This document shows, in pieces, positions 35,122 through 43,999 of a stretch of 64,000 nt of DNA. Origin of the DNA: Flavobacteriales bacterium (GTDB taxonomy: Bacteria; Bacteroidota; Bacteroidia; Flavobacteriales_F; PHOS-HE28); NCBI GenBank assembly GCA_016717225.1, contig JADKGB010000009.1, forward strand, positions 83,667 through 147,666, given 5' to 3'. A program made the translations under genes and the position numbers. The notes below the pieces were generated by a model, which was not told the origin of the DNA, did not search any database, and saw nothing but the letters and a program-made list of their open reading frames with translations. Each line of letters starts with the position of its first letter. Position 1 is the first letter of the stretch.

Positions 35122-35421
35122 CTAGAAATTTTGCAGGTCAACCGGCCTTATCACGCCGAACCACTTGATCACGCGCTCACCAATGCCTGGCGCGTCGACG
35201 TGGCAGATATACGCTCCACCCGCAATTGGGACCTGGTGGAAGTTCTTCAGGTCCCAACTTGTTAGAGTGCAACTCCATGCGTTGGCCATTATTTGGGCCG
35301 AGTTCGAAGGATGAGCGCCCTTGGTTCGTGTTGGCCCCAGGGCAAGGGCATGTAGTGCAGCAGCGGTAGAAAAAAGAAGGAGAAATGTTCTGGTCTTCGT
35401 ACGGTTTACGAAGACGGTCAT
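35122..35421 (-). CDS. Small exported protein with a surface-protein tail
   Basis: 99 residues. A signal peptide (RTFLLLFSTAAALHALALG) is followed by about 70 residues ending in SWDLKNFHQVPIAGGAYICH and GIGERVIKWFGVIRPVDLQN. That tail looks to me like the last 45 residues of very large Bacteroidota surface proteins, which end in similar WDLKN...VPIASG...KWFGV...DLDN patterns. Here it is joined directly to a signal peptide. It may be a deletion remnant or a minimal exported module. It lies 21 bases before the neighbouring small gene on the same strand. Confidence 0.55.
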   Translation of the reverse strand: MTVFVNRTKTRTFLLLFSTAAALHALALGPTRTKGAHPSNSAQIMANAWSCTLTSWDLKNFHQVPIAGGAYICHVDAPGIGERVIKWFGVIRPVDLQNF

Positions 35422-35685
35422 GGTGGTGGGTGTGTTAGTTCATTTGATCGGTTATCGGTTAAGGGGATGTGATCAGCGGACAAAAAGTAAATGGCTCAGT
35501 TGCCCTGGTCGTTGAAGATCCAGATGCCGCAAGAAGTGTTGAATGTGTTCATGGCAACAAGGGTTTGTTTTGAATGCAACGCCAAACTACTTGCATGCGC
35601 TGGGTGCCAACCCTTGTGAACGAGCAACGGTGATATGGAATAAGGGAACGGAAAGCACGGGTTGTCATAACTCTTCGGGCACAAC

Positions 35686-35693
35686 TACTTTCG
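35686..35693 (+). promoter_or_regulatory. Putative -7 box (TACTTTCG) for the first LytTR regulator
   Basis: TACTTTCG fits TAnnTTYG and ends 6 bases before the ATG at 35700, so the transcript would have almost no leader. Confidence 0.4.
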
Positions 35694-35699
35694 ACCCGC

Positions 35700-36482
35700 A
35701 TGGATACCCCACGATTGCGCGCACTGTTGGTGGACGATGAAGAGCTGGCGCGAGAGAATCTGCGCATGATGCTCGCCGACGGCTGTCCCGAGGTGAATGT
35801 TGTTGGTACGGCGGATGGACCGAACGTCGCCCTCCGATCCATCAACGAACTGGATCCCGATCTGCTTTTTTTGGATATCCGTATGCCCAGTGGCACCGAA
35901 GGGTTGGACCTGCTGGAGGCCATGCCCGATGCACGCTTCATGGTGATCTTCGTTACCGCGTTCAAGGACTACGCCGTGCAAGCTTTCCACAGCAATGCGG
36001 TTGATTATGTCCTGAAGCCGATAGACCCCGATGAACTGCGCGCTGCGGTGGACAAGGCGTTGCGCCGTTGGGAGCTGATGCGCAACACACACGCAGAGGG
36101 TCAGCGGTATCGAGATGACCTGAACGAAGCGGTTCGCACCATCAAACAACACGGTGCCTCGCCGCGACTTGCCGTGGACCATGCAAAAGGATTCAAGCTG
36201 TTTGAGCCGCACACCATCATTCATTTGGAAGCCGATGGTAATTGTACACTGCTGCATTTCACCGATGGAAGCCGCTACCTCGATACCCGCACGTTGAAGG
36301 TGTATGAGGATATGTTGGATCCGCTGCAGTTCTTGCGTGTGCATCGCTCGCACTTGATCAATGTGGAGCAATTGCGCGAATACCTGCGCGACGATGGCCA
36401 TTGGGCCGTGATGAAGGATGGAGCTCGCGTGCCCATCGCGCGGGAACGCGTGCAGGCTTTTGTTGAGGCGATGAGGGGTTGA
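35700..36482 (+). CDS. LytTR response regulator 1
   Basis: 260 residues. Receiver domain at 5-125: acidic pair in LLVDDEELARENLRMML, phosphorylation aspartate in DLLFLDIRMPSG and the lysine in YVLKPIDPDEL. A linker leads to a LytTR DNA-binding domain at about 155-255: HTIIHLEADGNCTLLHFTDG and FLRVHRSHLINVEQL. Such regulators usually pair with a kinase of the LytS/His_kinase type, which is found downstream at 37350. It is followed by a paralog with a 109-base gap. Confidence 0.93.
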   Translation: MDTPRLRALLVDDEELARENLRMMLADGCPEVNVVGTADGPNVALRSINELDPDLLFLDIRMPSGTEGLDLLEAMPDARFMVIFVTAFKDYAVQAFHSNAVDYVLKPIDPDELRAAVDKALRRWELMRNTHAEGQRYRDDLNEAVRTIKQHGASPRLAVDHAKGFKLFEPHTIIHLEADGNCTLLHFTDGSRYLDTRTLKVYEDMLDPLQFLRVHRSHLINVEQLREYLRDDGHWAVMKDGARVPIARERVQAFVEAMRG

Positions 36483-36591
36483 CGATCCACTATTCCATTT
36501 CAACGGCTCGCTCAGTGGTTCGCGCGGCCGATAAGATGATCGATGTCACGTGCGATCGTCCCTCTACATTACTCGCGCTAAACCCTTCACC

Positions 36592-37350
36592 ATGCCATTG
36601 CGTGCCCTGATCGTTGATGATGAATCCGATGCCCGGGAAAACCTGCGCATCATGTTGGAGGACAACTGCCCCGAGGTGCAGGTAGTGGCGATGGCAGGCA
36701 GTGCCGAACAAGCCCGATCGATGATCGAGGAACACAAACCGCAAGTTCTTTTTCTCGATATCAAAATGCCGGGGGAGGACGGCTTCTCGCTACTGCGTTC
36801 GGTAGCACATCTCGAGCTTCCTGTGGTGTTCACAACGGCCTATGACGAGTTCGCGCTGCAAGCGTTCAAGCAGAATGCGCTCGACTATTTGGAGAAACCC
36901 ATCGATCCCGAGGAGTTGAAACGGGCGGTTCGGAAACTCTCCAAGCTCACCAGCGATCCAGCTGCAGGGGCGCAACATGTGAGCGCGTTGGAAGCGTTGA
37001 TGAACGACCCTGGTTCACCCTTGAGCACACGCGTAGCCGTTCCAAGTCGTGATGGCTTGGTACTGATCAAACACGAGGACATCATGTACCTTGAGGCGAG
37101 CGACAGCTACACCACGGTCTTCACGCGCGATGGCAAACGCACCATCAGCAGCAAGCACATCCGTGTGTTCGAGACCAACCTCGATCCCAAAAAATTCTTC
37201 CGTGTGCACAAGAGCTACATCATCAATTTGGAGCACCTCAAAGGCTTCAGTCGTGGCGAAGGCAACATGGCGGTGCTGGATAGTGGCTCGCTCATTCCTG
37301 TAAGTCGCAGGCGCTTGCCCGATTTCCTTTCCATGATCAATACGTTCTGA
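36592..37350 (+). CDS. LytTR response regulator 2
   Basis: 252 residues from the ATG at 36592; an upstream ATG at 36550 gives an unlikely start. Receiver: LIVDDESDARENLRIML, phospho-aspartate in VLFLDIKMPGEDG and lysine in LEKPIDPEELKRAV. LytTR: EDIMYLEASDSYTTVFTRDG and FFRVHKSYIINLEHL. It is a paralog of regulator 1, most likely by tandem duplication. Its stop overlaps the start of the kinase gene (TGATG), so this copy is the probable direct partner. Confidence 0.93.
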   Translation: MPLRALIVDDESDARENLRIMLEDNCPEVQVVAMAGSAEQARSMIEEHKPQVLFLDIKMPGEDGFSLLRSVAHLELPVVFTTAYDEFALQAFKQNALDYLEKPIDPEELKRAVRKLSKLTSDPAAGAQHVSALEALMNDPGSPLSTRVAVPSRDGLVLIKHEDIMYLEASDSYTTVFTRDGKRTISSKHIRVFETNLDPKKFFRVHKSYIINLEHLKGFSRGEGNMAVLDSGSLIPVSRRRLPDFLSMINTF

Positions 37351-40300
37351 TGCGTTCGTTCCGCGATCTGTGGTTCGCTCCATTTTTGTTCAGCGCTATT
37401 GCGCACGCGCAACAATTCGGATTCACACAATACACTCCGAATGATGGTCTTGCACAGAGCCAGGTAAGGGCGATAGCGCAAGATGCGGAAGGCTACTTGT
37501 GGTTCGGAACGCTTGGTGGTGCCAGCCGGTTCGATGGACACACGTTCACGAATTATGCGTTGCAAGAAGGCTTGCCGGATGCACAAGTGAACGCAGTGTT
37601 CTGTGCCAAGGATGGAACGGTATGGCTGGGTGCAGGTGGTTCGCTGGTCGCCTTCGAAGGGAAACGGTCGCGCACCATAACACTTCCATCGGCTGCACGC
37701 GAGGCGCGTATTCTTTCCTTGGCCGAATTGCCGAATGGTGATCTTCTTGTGGGCACGGATGGATCCGGATTGTTGCGATGCAGTGGCGACAGCATAGTGC
37801 CGCTCCCGGGATTCCCGTCCGATACGGCCAGCACTGTGCGGGCTCTATTGGTTCTTTCTTCCGGCGAAGTGGTCGTTGGCACACGGGCAGGTGCCTACCG
37901 TTGGAACAACAACTCTTGCTCGGTGATCGAGCTGGGGCCGGGTGTGGAGAGTATCAGTGCGTTGGCCCGCGACAAGGAAGGAACACTTTGGTTCGGCACG
38001 TTCAGGGACGGTCTGTACGGATCGAAGAGCGACGGGTCGTTGCTCGCGTTCGATGAAAAGAACGGTTTGCTCCAGGACAACGTGCGCGCGCTATTGGTGG
38101 ACGCGAAAGGAAAATTGTGGATTGGCACCAAGTTCGGCACGAACGTATTGGAGAAGGACAGATTGCGATCATTCACGGTACACCAAGGCATGCCGAACGA
38201 TAATGTGTGGTGCCTGTTCGAAGATCGGGATGGGAGTGTTTGGATGGGAACCGATGGTGCTGGAGCGTTGCGATACGCCGGTGATCGATTTGTGACATGG
38301 ACCGTGGCCAATGGCTTATGCAGTGACCTGGTAATGACCATGGCTGCCGATGCCCGTGGAGATCTTTGGTTGGGCACCTATGGAAATGGAATTTGCCGAA
38401 TGGATGGCATGGCCTTGCTGAGCACATCCGAGGGCTTGCGGAACAACACGATCTGGTGCGCGTTGACAGCACCCGACAGCAGTCTCTGGTTCGGCACCAC
38501 GAATGGGTTGGTGCATCTGCGCAATGGCGTTGTGATACCGTTGGACAGCACACGTAGCCTGAGCGAAACGCGTGTGCTCGCCTTGCATCGTGATACGGAT
38601 GGAACATTGTGGTGTGGCACTCGGGAGGGCTTGGCCATAATTCCTCCTCAAGGCCCTGTGCAATTGCTCAACAAGGACGACAGAACCCTGTTGCGTTCGG
38701 TGCGTGCGATCGTGGAGAACGAGGATGCACACCTGCTGGCTACCGACCTGGGTGTTGTGCGTATGCGCAACGGTGTTACCGAACAATGGTCCACTGCGCA
38801 GGGATTGTGCGACAACACCATTCAGTGCTTGCTCGTGGATGCCGCCAAGCGTACCTGGATCGGAACCACCAATGGCTTGGCTTGCCACGACGGAAAGCGG
38901 CTGATCAACTTGCGGCTTGGAACAGACTTCGGATCCAACTATATCGACCTCTTGCTCGATGACGGAGCGGGTCTTATCTGGGCAGGCACGAACAATGGCT
39001 TGTTCCGTTTCGACCCGGACAGTCTGTTGCTCGATGCGGCCAATAAGGAACACTTTACCGCGGTGGACGGGATACGTGGAACAGAGTGCAACCTGAACGC
39101 GGGTTTTCGGGACGCCCAAGGGCGCTTGTTCTTTGGCACCAACGCGGGTTTGGTTATGCACGACCCTGCCCGCGGTTCAGCTAGCGGTCCCTCACAAGGT
39201 CTTGCTGTGCGCCTTACGAACCTGCGTTCGTTCATGTTGACCACGGATTGGAGGGGCCAATGCGACAGTGTTGATACACGAACGGGGCTACCCGCTGGAT
39301 TGGACCTGGTGTACCGGAAGAACCACCTCACCTTTGATTATACCGCTATCGCCTTGGCTGATGCGGATCGGGTACGGTTCCAGTATCGACTGCTCGGATT
39401 CGACCCTGATTGGCTGCCTCCCACCGACGCACGTTTCGCCAGCTATTCCAATCTGCCGCAAGGTGAATATGCGTTCCAGGTGCGCGCCTCCCGGAACGGC
39501 CATGGTTGGGGTCCGGAAACCTCTTTCCCCTTCCATATCGCGCCCCCTTATTGGTTGCGCTGGTGGTTTTTCCTGGGCTGCGCTTTTGTGATAGGATCGT
39601 TGGCTTTTGGGGTCATGCGCTTCCGATCCATTCGCCGTGCGAGGCAGGAAAAGACCCGGCAGCTCATGTTGCGCTCACGCATGTTGCAGTTGGAGCAACA
39701 AGCCTTGAACGCCAATATGAACCGGCACTTCATTTTCAATGCGCTCAACAGTATCCAGTACTACATCAATCGACAGGATCGCATGGCGGCGAACCGCTAC
39801 CTCACCAGTTTCGCCAAGCTCATTCGCAAGAATCTGGACGCTAGCCGGAACGATACTACCACGCTTGCCGAAGAGTTGGAGCGGCTGGACCTGTACTTGG
39901 TGTTGGAGCACATGCGTTTCAAGGATAAGTTCATGTATGAAGTGATGATCGACCCGACTGTGGATACCCACCGGATCGAATTGCCCGCCATGATGCTGCA
40001 ACCTTACGTGGAGAACAGCATTTGGCATGGCATCCTGCCAACGGAACGCCCTGGTACGGTCTCCATCAGGGTTTCGGCGGGTATTCCCGGGCATGTCAGG
40101 ATCACCATAATGGACGATGGGATAGGGGTTGAAACCAGCCGAGAACTCAAGAACGGTAACGGTTCCGACCACATTTCGAGGGGTATTGAGATCACCAAGG
40201 GCCGCGCCGATGTGCTGCGGCGGCTGGGCTTATCGGACATACGGATAACAGGCCCTGAACAACTGCACGATGCCTCTGGTCAACCATCCGGCACTTCGGT

Positions 40301-40391
40301 CACCATCGAACTCCCTTCCAAGGAAAGCGTATCAACAGGGCAAATAGATTTGCAAAAGGTCGAGGAGGAACCTACATTTGATCGTCCATGA
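37350..40391 (+). CDS. Reg_prop sensor histidine kinase, LytS-type
   Basis: 1013 residues. A signal peptide (FLFSAIAHAQ) leads to two-component propeller repeats through about residue 600, recognisable by repeated WFGT / LWIGT phrases (GYLWFGTLGG, GKLWIGTKFGTN). A Y_Y_Y domain follows (VRFQYRLLGFDPDWLP), then one helix near 731-755. The cytoplasmic part has the phospho-accepting histidine in NANMNRHFIFNALNSIQYYI and the ATP-binding N box MMLQPYVENSIWHGI. The large periplasmic propeller would sense a glycan or envelope signal and drive the regulators upstream. Its stop overlaps a lipoprotein start. Confidence 0.93.
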   Translation: MRSFRDLWFAPFLFSAIAHAQQFGFTQYTPNDGLAQSQVRAIAQDAEGYLWFGTLGGASRFDGHTFTNYALQEGLPDAQVNAVFCAKDGTVWLGAGGSLVAFEGKRSRTITLPSAAREARILSLAELPNGDLLVGTDGSGLLRCSGDSIVPLPGFPSDTASTVRALLVLSSGEVVVGTRAGAYRWNNNSCSVIELGPGVESISALARDKEGTLWFGTFRDGLYGSKSDGSLLAFDEKNGLLQDNVRALLVDAKGKLWIGTKFGTNVLEKDRLRSFTVHQGMPNDNVWCLFEDRDGSVWMGTDGAGALRYAGDRFVTWTVANGLCSDLVMTMAADARGDLWLGTYGNGICRMDGMALLSTSEGLRNNTIWCALTAPDSSLWFGTTNGLVHLRNGVVIPLDSTRSLSETRVLALHRDTDGTLWCGTREGLAIIPPQGPVQLLNKDDRTLLRSVRAIVENEDAHLLATDLGVVRMRNGVTEQWSTAQGLCDNTIQCLLVDAAKRTWIGTTNGLACHDGKRLINLRLGTDFGSNYIDLLLDDGAGLIWAGTNNGLFRFDPDSLLLDAANKEHFTAVDGIRGTECNLNAGFRDAQGRLFFGTNAGLVMHDPARGSASGPSQGLAVRLTNLRSFMLTTDWRGQCDSVDTRTGLPAGLDLVYRKNHLTFDYTAIALADADRVRFQYRLLGFDPDWLPPTDARFASYSNLPQGEYAFQVRASRNGHGWGPETSFPFHIAPPYWLRWWFFLGCAFVIGSLAFGVMRFRSIRRARQEKTRQLMLRSRMLQLEQQALNANMNRHFIFNALNSIQYYINRQDRMAANRYLTSFAKLIRKNLDASRNDTTTLAEELERLDLYLVLEHMRFKDKFMYEVMIDPTVDTHRIELPAMMLQPYVENSIWHGILPTERPGTVSIRVSAGIPGHVRITIMDDGIGVETSRELKNGNGSDHISRGIEITKGRADVLRRLGLSDIRITGPEQLHDASGQPSGTSVTIELPSKESVSTGQIDLQKVEEEPTFDRP

Positions 40392-40696
40392 GAACCGCGC
40401 GCTTCATATCCGCCTTGTCGAGTACTCTTCTCGTCATGCTTATCATGGTCGTCGGTTCAGGGTGCAGCAAGAAGTGCGATGATCAGGCTCAACCTGCTGA
40501 CAACACACAGAATGCCGGTGATTCACGCAGTTTCGGCGGTATTACCAATAATGCGGATGGTGTTCGGCCAACTGGTGGAATAACGCGGGATGCCGAGTTC
40601 GGATCCGATGGCCCAAATGGACCAGAGGATGATTCTATCAGCGATGATGGCGATGATGAGGCGGATGGTGAAGGAAGTAACAAGAAGGGACACTAG
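40388..40696 (+). CDS. Small acidic lipoprotein coupled to the kinase
   Basis: 102 residues. The hydrophobic start ends in VVGSGCSKKC, a good lipobox. The mature part is low complexity: a doubled phrase (FGGITNNADG, TGGITRDAEFG) then an acidic run (DDSISDDGDDEADGEG) and a basic end (NKKGH). The start overlaps the kinase stop as ATGA, so it should be made along with it. No family recognised. It could be an accessory of the sensor; that is inference. A terminator follows. Confidence 0.7.
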   Translation: MRTARFISALSSTLLVMLIMVVGSGCSKKCDDQAQPADNTQNAGDSRSFGGITNNADGVRPTGGITRDAEFGSDGPNGPEDDSISDDGDDEADGEGSNKKGH

Positions 40697-40721
40697 GAGA
40701 CCTTTACAGAGAACTTGATAG

Positions 40722-40748
40722 GAAGCCTTCGGTAGCCCCGAAGGCTTC
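40722..40748 (+). terminator. Terminator after the LytTR/kinase unit
   Basis: GAAGCCTTCGG, 5-base loop, and its perfect complement, followed by TTC. It closes the unit at 35700-40696. Confidence 0.75.
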
Positions 40749-40871
40749 TTCATTTGCAGGTACCTCATTTCGTTTCCTGCCTTTCCTGTTTTCCAATCGG
40801 CCGTTCCCCGGTGAAGGGGTCTTTGGGTCGGCTTGACCGTCCTACTTTCTCATCCCCTAAGTTGCGCTGCC

Positions 40872-42467
40872 ATGCCGAATGACCATTCCGATCACGTTCA
40901 TCGCTTGGTGCGCTCCATGTCGCGCCAGGAGAAGCGTTATTTCAAACTCTACGCATCGCGACATGTAGTGAACGGGCAAACCACCCAGAGCGACCTGTTC
41001 GATGCGATCTCCGCCATGGATGTGTACGATGAACAAGCGCTGCATAGAAAGTTCGCGGGCGCGGCGTTCCTCAATCGCTTCACCGTTACGAAGCATCGAT
41101 TGTACGATAGCATCCTGGCAAGCCTTGAAGCCTTTCATGCGGCCAGTTCGGTGGATGCCCGTTTACGACGCACCTTGCATCAAACCGAGATCCTTTATCA
41201 ACGTGGATTGTACACCGATGCCGAAAGGATGCTCCGCAGCGTTCGCTTGTTGGCTGAACAGCACGGTAGGCATCCGGTTCTATTGGAAGTGATGGAGTGG
41301 GAGCGCCGATTGATGGAACGCACCAACTACGAGCATGTCCAAGAACACGAGTTGGAGAAAATGGCCCTGCGAAGCACCGAACTGCGTGAACAATTGCAAG
41401 AAGCGGAGCAATTATGGCAGCTGAAGAGCCGCTCATTCATGTTGCTGTACCGCGGTGGTAAAGCGCGCGATGTGGAACACGCCACCGAGCTGGGCCATCT
41501 TTTGGCCGATCCTCTATTGCAGGACAATGCCGAACCGCGAACCCCCAAAGCGCGCTTCATGTACCATCATATCCGAAGTGCGGTGGCCTTCGCGTTGAAC
41601 GACCTGTCCAGCTGCGAGCTTCACCTATCGCGCAACAGTGAGCTGCTCGAGAAGGAGCGCGACCATTTCAAGGACGAGCCGCATCTGAAACTCAGTGTTC
41701 TGAGCAATTTGGCCTATGTGCGCATGCGCTTGGGCCACTTTACAGAGGCTCTCGAAGGCTTGAAAGAGTTCAAACAACTACCGGCCATGTTGCCGAATGC
41801 ACCAAGTGCGGACCTGGAAATGAAAGTTTTCGCAATGGGCGCAAGCTTGGAGCTGACGGTTCTGTGTCGAATGGGAGAATTTGACCAGGCTGTTGAGAAA
41901 CTGACCGCAGTGCATGAAGGCTGTCAACGATATGATGAGGACCTGAGCGTTATTCGTAAAGCCAGCATTCGTTTCCAAGGGGCATGGGCCTGTTTCGGAG
42001 CTGGTAAATACGACATGGCTTCACGATGGTGCCAGCTTCTATTGAATGAACGCGGCATTGAACAGCATGTTGAGGTGCATGCGCTCGGTCGCCTGCTGGA
42101 CTTGTTGATCCTGATGGAAACAGGCAAGGAAGACCTGCTGAAGTACGCCGTCCGCAATGTCGAGCGATTCCTTCGCGGACATGATCGCCATCACCGCTTC
42201 GAGCAGGCGATCATCCGCTATGTGAAAGCACGCATGACAGCCGTTGGTTCGATCCAGAAACAACGAGCGCATGAGGCCTTGGTCGTTGAATTGGCTCCCT
42301 TGGAAGGTGATCCATTGGAGCACGCGGTCTTCGATCATTTCGACCCGCTGTGCTATTCTATCTCCAAAGCTCAAGAAAAGACCATGAGCGAGGTGGCAAC
42401 CGAGCGCGCACGCGCCTTACGCACGTTGGCAGCCCAGCAGTCGAATTCGAAGCGAGAAGCTGCTTGA
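40872..42467 (+). CDS. Conserved TPR-like helical protein, function unknown
   Basis: 531 residues from the ATG at 40872 (MPNDHSDHVHRLVRSMSRQE); the frame is open to 40833, but this start fits the conserved N-terminus I recall for Bacteroidota homologs. The body is all-helical with TPR-like pairs (LHQTEILYQRGLYTDAERML, KLSVLSNLAYVRMRLGHF). The early segment RQEKRYFKLYASRH is basic. There is no signal peptide, so it is probably cytosolic. A near-match -7 box (TACTTTCT) lies at about 40843. It precedes the nuo operon but shows no link to complex I. Confidence 0.75.
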   Translation: MPNDHSDHVHRLVRSMSRQEKRYFKLYASRHVVNGQTTQSDLFDAISAMDVYDEQALHRKFAGAAFLNRFTVTKHRLYDSILASLEAFHAASSVDARLRRTLHQTEILYQRGLYTDAERMLRSVRLLAEQHGRHPVLLEVMEWERRLMERTNYEHVQEHELEKMALRSTELREQLQEAEQLWQLKSRSFMLLYRGGKARDVEHATELGHLLADPLLQDNAEPRTPKARFMYHHIRSAVAFALNDLSSCELHLSRNSELLEKERDHFKDEPHLKLSVLSNLAYVRMRLGHFTEALEGLKEFKQLPAMLPNAPSADLEMKVFAMGASLELTVLCRMGEFDQAVEKLTAVHEGCQRYDEDLSVIRKASIRFQGAWACFGAGKYDMASRWCQLLLNERGIEQHVEVHALGRLLDLLILMETGKEDLLKYAVRNVERFLRGHDRHHRFEQAIIRYVKARMTAVGSIQKQRAHEALVVELAPLEGDPLEHAVFDHFDPLCYSISKAQEKTMSEVATERARALRTLAAQQSNSKREAA

Positions 42468-42488
42468 TCCCCAGTTGACGCAGGCGCA

Positions 42489-42496
42489 TACATTTG
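42489..42496 (+). promoter_or_regulatory. Putative -7 box of the nuo operon (TACATTTG)
   Basis: Exact match to TAnnTTTG, ending 9 bases before the proposed nuoA ATG at 42506. The leader would be only a few bases long. A TTG lies 22 bases upstream of the box, slightly beyond the usual spacing. Confidence 0.5.
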
Positions 42497-42505
42497 CCCG
42501 CGATC

Positions 42506-42869
42506 ATGAGTTCCCCCCCACGACTACGTTCCCATAGCGATCCAGACCTTTCTTGCGCTGGGCTTCGTGTTCGGTGGCTTGGTATTCGCAGCTTGGCTGG
42601 GACCGAAAAGGACCGGTAAGGTCAAGAACGACAACTTCGAGTGCGGGATCGAGCAGTATGGGAACGCCCGCTCGCCTTTCAGTATCAAGTATTTCCTGAT
42701 CGCCATCCTGTTCGTGCTCTTCGATGTGGAGATCATCTTTCTCTATCCTTGGGCGGTGAACTTCAAAGCGCTTGGTTTGTTCGGCTTCGTCGAGATGGTG
42801 CTCTTCATCGTCTTTGTGTTGGCCGGTTTCTTCTATGTGATCAAGAAAGGCGCGTTGAAATGGGAGTAA
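42506..42869 (+). CDS. nuoA: NADH dehydrogenase subunit A, N-terminal indel
   Basis: Membrane subunit of complex I near the quinone site. The frame as given opens only at a GTG (42567) and lacks the first helix start. Removing one C from the run of seven at 42513-42519 extends it to the ATG at 42506 and restores MSSPHDYVPIAIQTFLALGF, the normal NuoA beginning. The rest is typical: AAWLGPKRTG, DNFECGIEQYGNARSPFSIK, FLIAILFVLFDVEIIFLYPW. About 120 residues after repair. As the first gene of an otherwise intact operon, a real loss is unlikely, so I read this as a sequence error. Confidence 0.88.
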
Positions 42870-42907
42870 TGTTGGCGTTGAAGTAGTCCTGCATTGTCAT
42901 TGATAGC

Positions 42908-43480
42908 ATGAGCAACGAGATCATCCCCCGCCCCGCCCTTGGCAAACCCACCGTTGTGCCGGCCCCACAGGGTTACTCTGGCGCAGGTTTCATGGCCACG
43001 AAACTCGAAGATGTGATCGGCATGGCCCGCAAGAACAGCATCTGGCCGCTGCCCTTTGCCACCAGTTGCTGTGGGATCGAGTTCATGTCCACCATGGCCA
43101 GTAATTATGACTTGGCGCGCTTCGGCATGGAGCGCCTGAGTTTCAGCCCCCGCCAAAGTGACCTTTTGATGGTCATGGGTACCATTTCCAAGAAAATGGC
43201 TCCTGTATTGAAGGAAGTGTATACCCAAATGGCCGAACCCAAGTGGGTGCTTTCCGTTGGTGCGTGCGCCAGTAGTGGTGGCATTTTCGATACGTACAGC
43301 GTTTTGCAGGGGATAGATCGGGTGATCCCGGTTGACGTTTACGTGCCGGGTTGTCCGCCGCGCCCTGAGCAGATCATCGACGGCATTTTGAAGATCCAAG
43401 AACTGGTGGCCCAGGAAGGCTTCCGCCGACGTTACAGCAAAGAATACGAGCACCTGCTCAAGACTTACAAGATCGACTGA
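42908..43480 (+). CDS. nuoB: NADH dehydrogenase subunit B
   Basis: 190 residues. Carries iron-sulfur cluster N2 at the end of the electron path. Cluster ligands are visible: the adjacent cysteines in ATSCCGIEFMST, the cysteine of VGACASSGGIFDTY and that of VYVPGCPPRPEQIIDGI. The start at 42908 has the usual short N-terminus. It is 38 bases after nuoA and 3 before nuoC. Confidence 0.97.
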   Translation: MSNEIIPRPALGKPTVVPAPQGYSGAGFMATKLEDVIGMARKNSIWPLPFATSCCGIEFMSTMASNYDLARFGMERLSFSPRQSDLLMVMGTISKKMAPVLKEVYTQMAEPKWVLSVGACASSGGIFDTYSVLQGIDRVIPVDVYVPGCPPRPEQIIDGILKIQELVAQEGFRRRYSKEYEHLLKTYKID

Positions 43481-43483
43481 CGC

Positions 43484-43999
43484 GTGCCTGCTCCTGCATT
43501 CGCCACCAGAACAGACCGCGATCAACTCGTGATCGACTCGCTGACCTCCTCGTTCGGGGAGAGCGTTGTTTCCTGCCAGCGCATCACGGATATGCTCGTG
43601 ATCACGGTGAAGAAGCCAGTTATCCATGACGTATTGAAGCACTGCAAGGAGCAGTTGGACTTCAATTTTATGACCACTATGTGCGGCATGCACGATGCTG
43701 ACCGTGATATGTTGGGTCTGGTGTTCCACCTGCAAAGCATGCGACAAGGCCACCGGATCCGCTTGAAAACAGAAACGCCGATGAAGGATCCGGTGTTCCC
43801 GACTTTCACGGATCTATGGCCTACGGCCAACTGGATGGAGCGCGAAGCGTTCGACTTCTTTGGCCTGCACTTCACCGGGCACCCGAATTTGAAACGTATC
43901 CTCAATATGGAGGACTTTCCGGCCTTCCCCTTGCGCAAGGACTATCCGCTGGAGGACCAGACCCGCGAGGACAAAGACGATAGCTACTTCGGCCGATGA
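43484..43999 (+). CDS. nuoC: NADH dehydrogenase subunit C
   Basis: 171 residues, starting with a GTG at 43484. Hydrophilic subunit of the connecting arm. The signature near the end reads TDLWPTANWMEREAFDFFGL, followed by HPNLKRILNMEDFPAFPLRK. A separate NuoC, not the fused NuoCD of E. coli. Its stop overlaps the nuoD start (ATGA). Confidence 0.95.
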   Translation: MPAPAFATRTDRDQLVIDSLTSSFGESVVSCQRITDMLVITVKKPVIHDVLKHCKEQLDFNFMTTMCGMHDADRDMLGLVFHLQSMRQGHRIRLKTETPMKDPVFPTFTDLWPTANWMEREAFDFFGLHFTGHPNLKRILNMEDFPAFPLRKDYPLEDQTREDKDDSYFGR

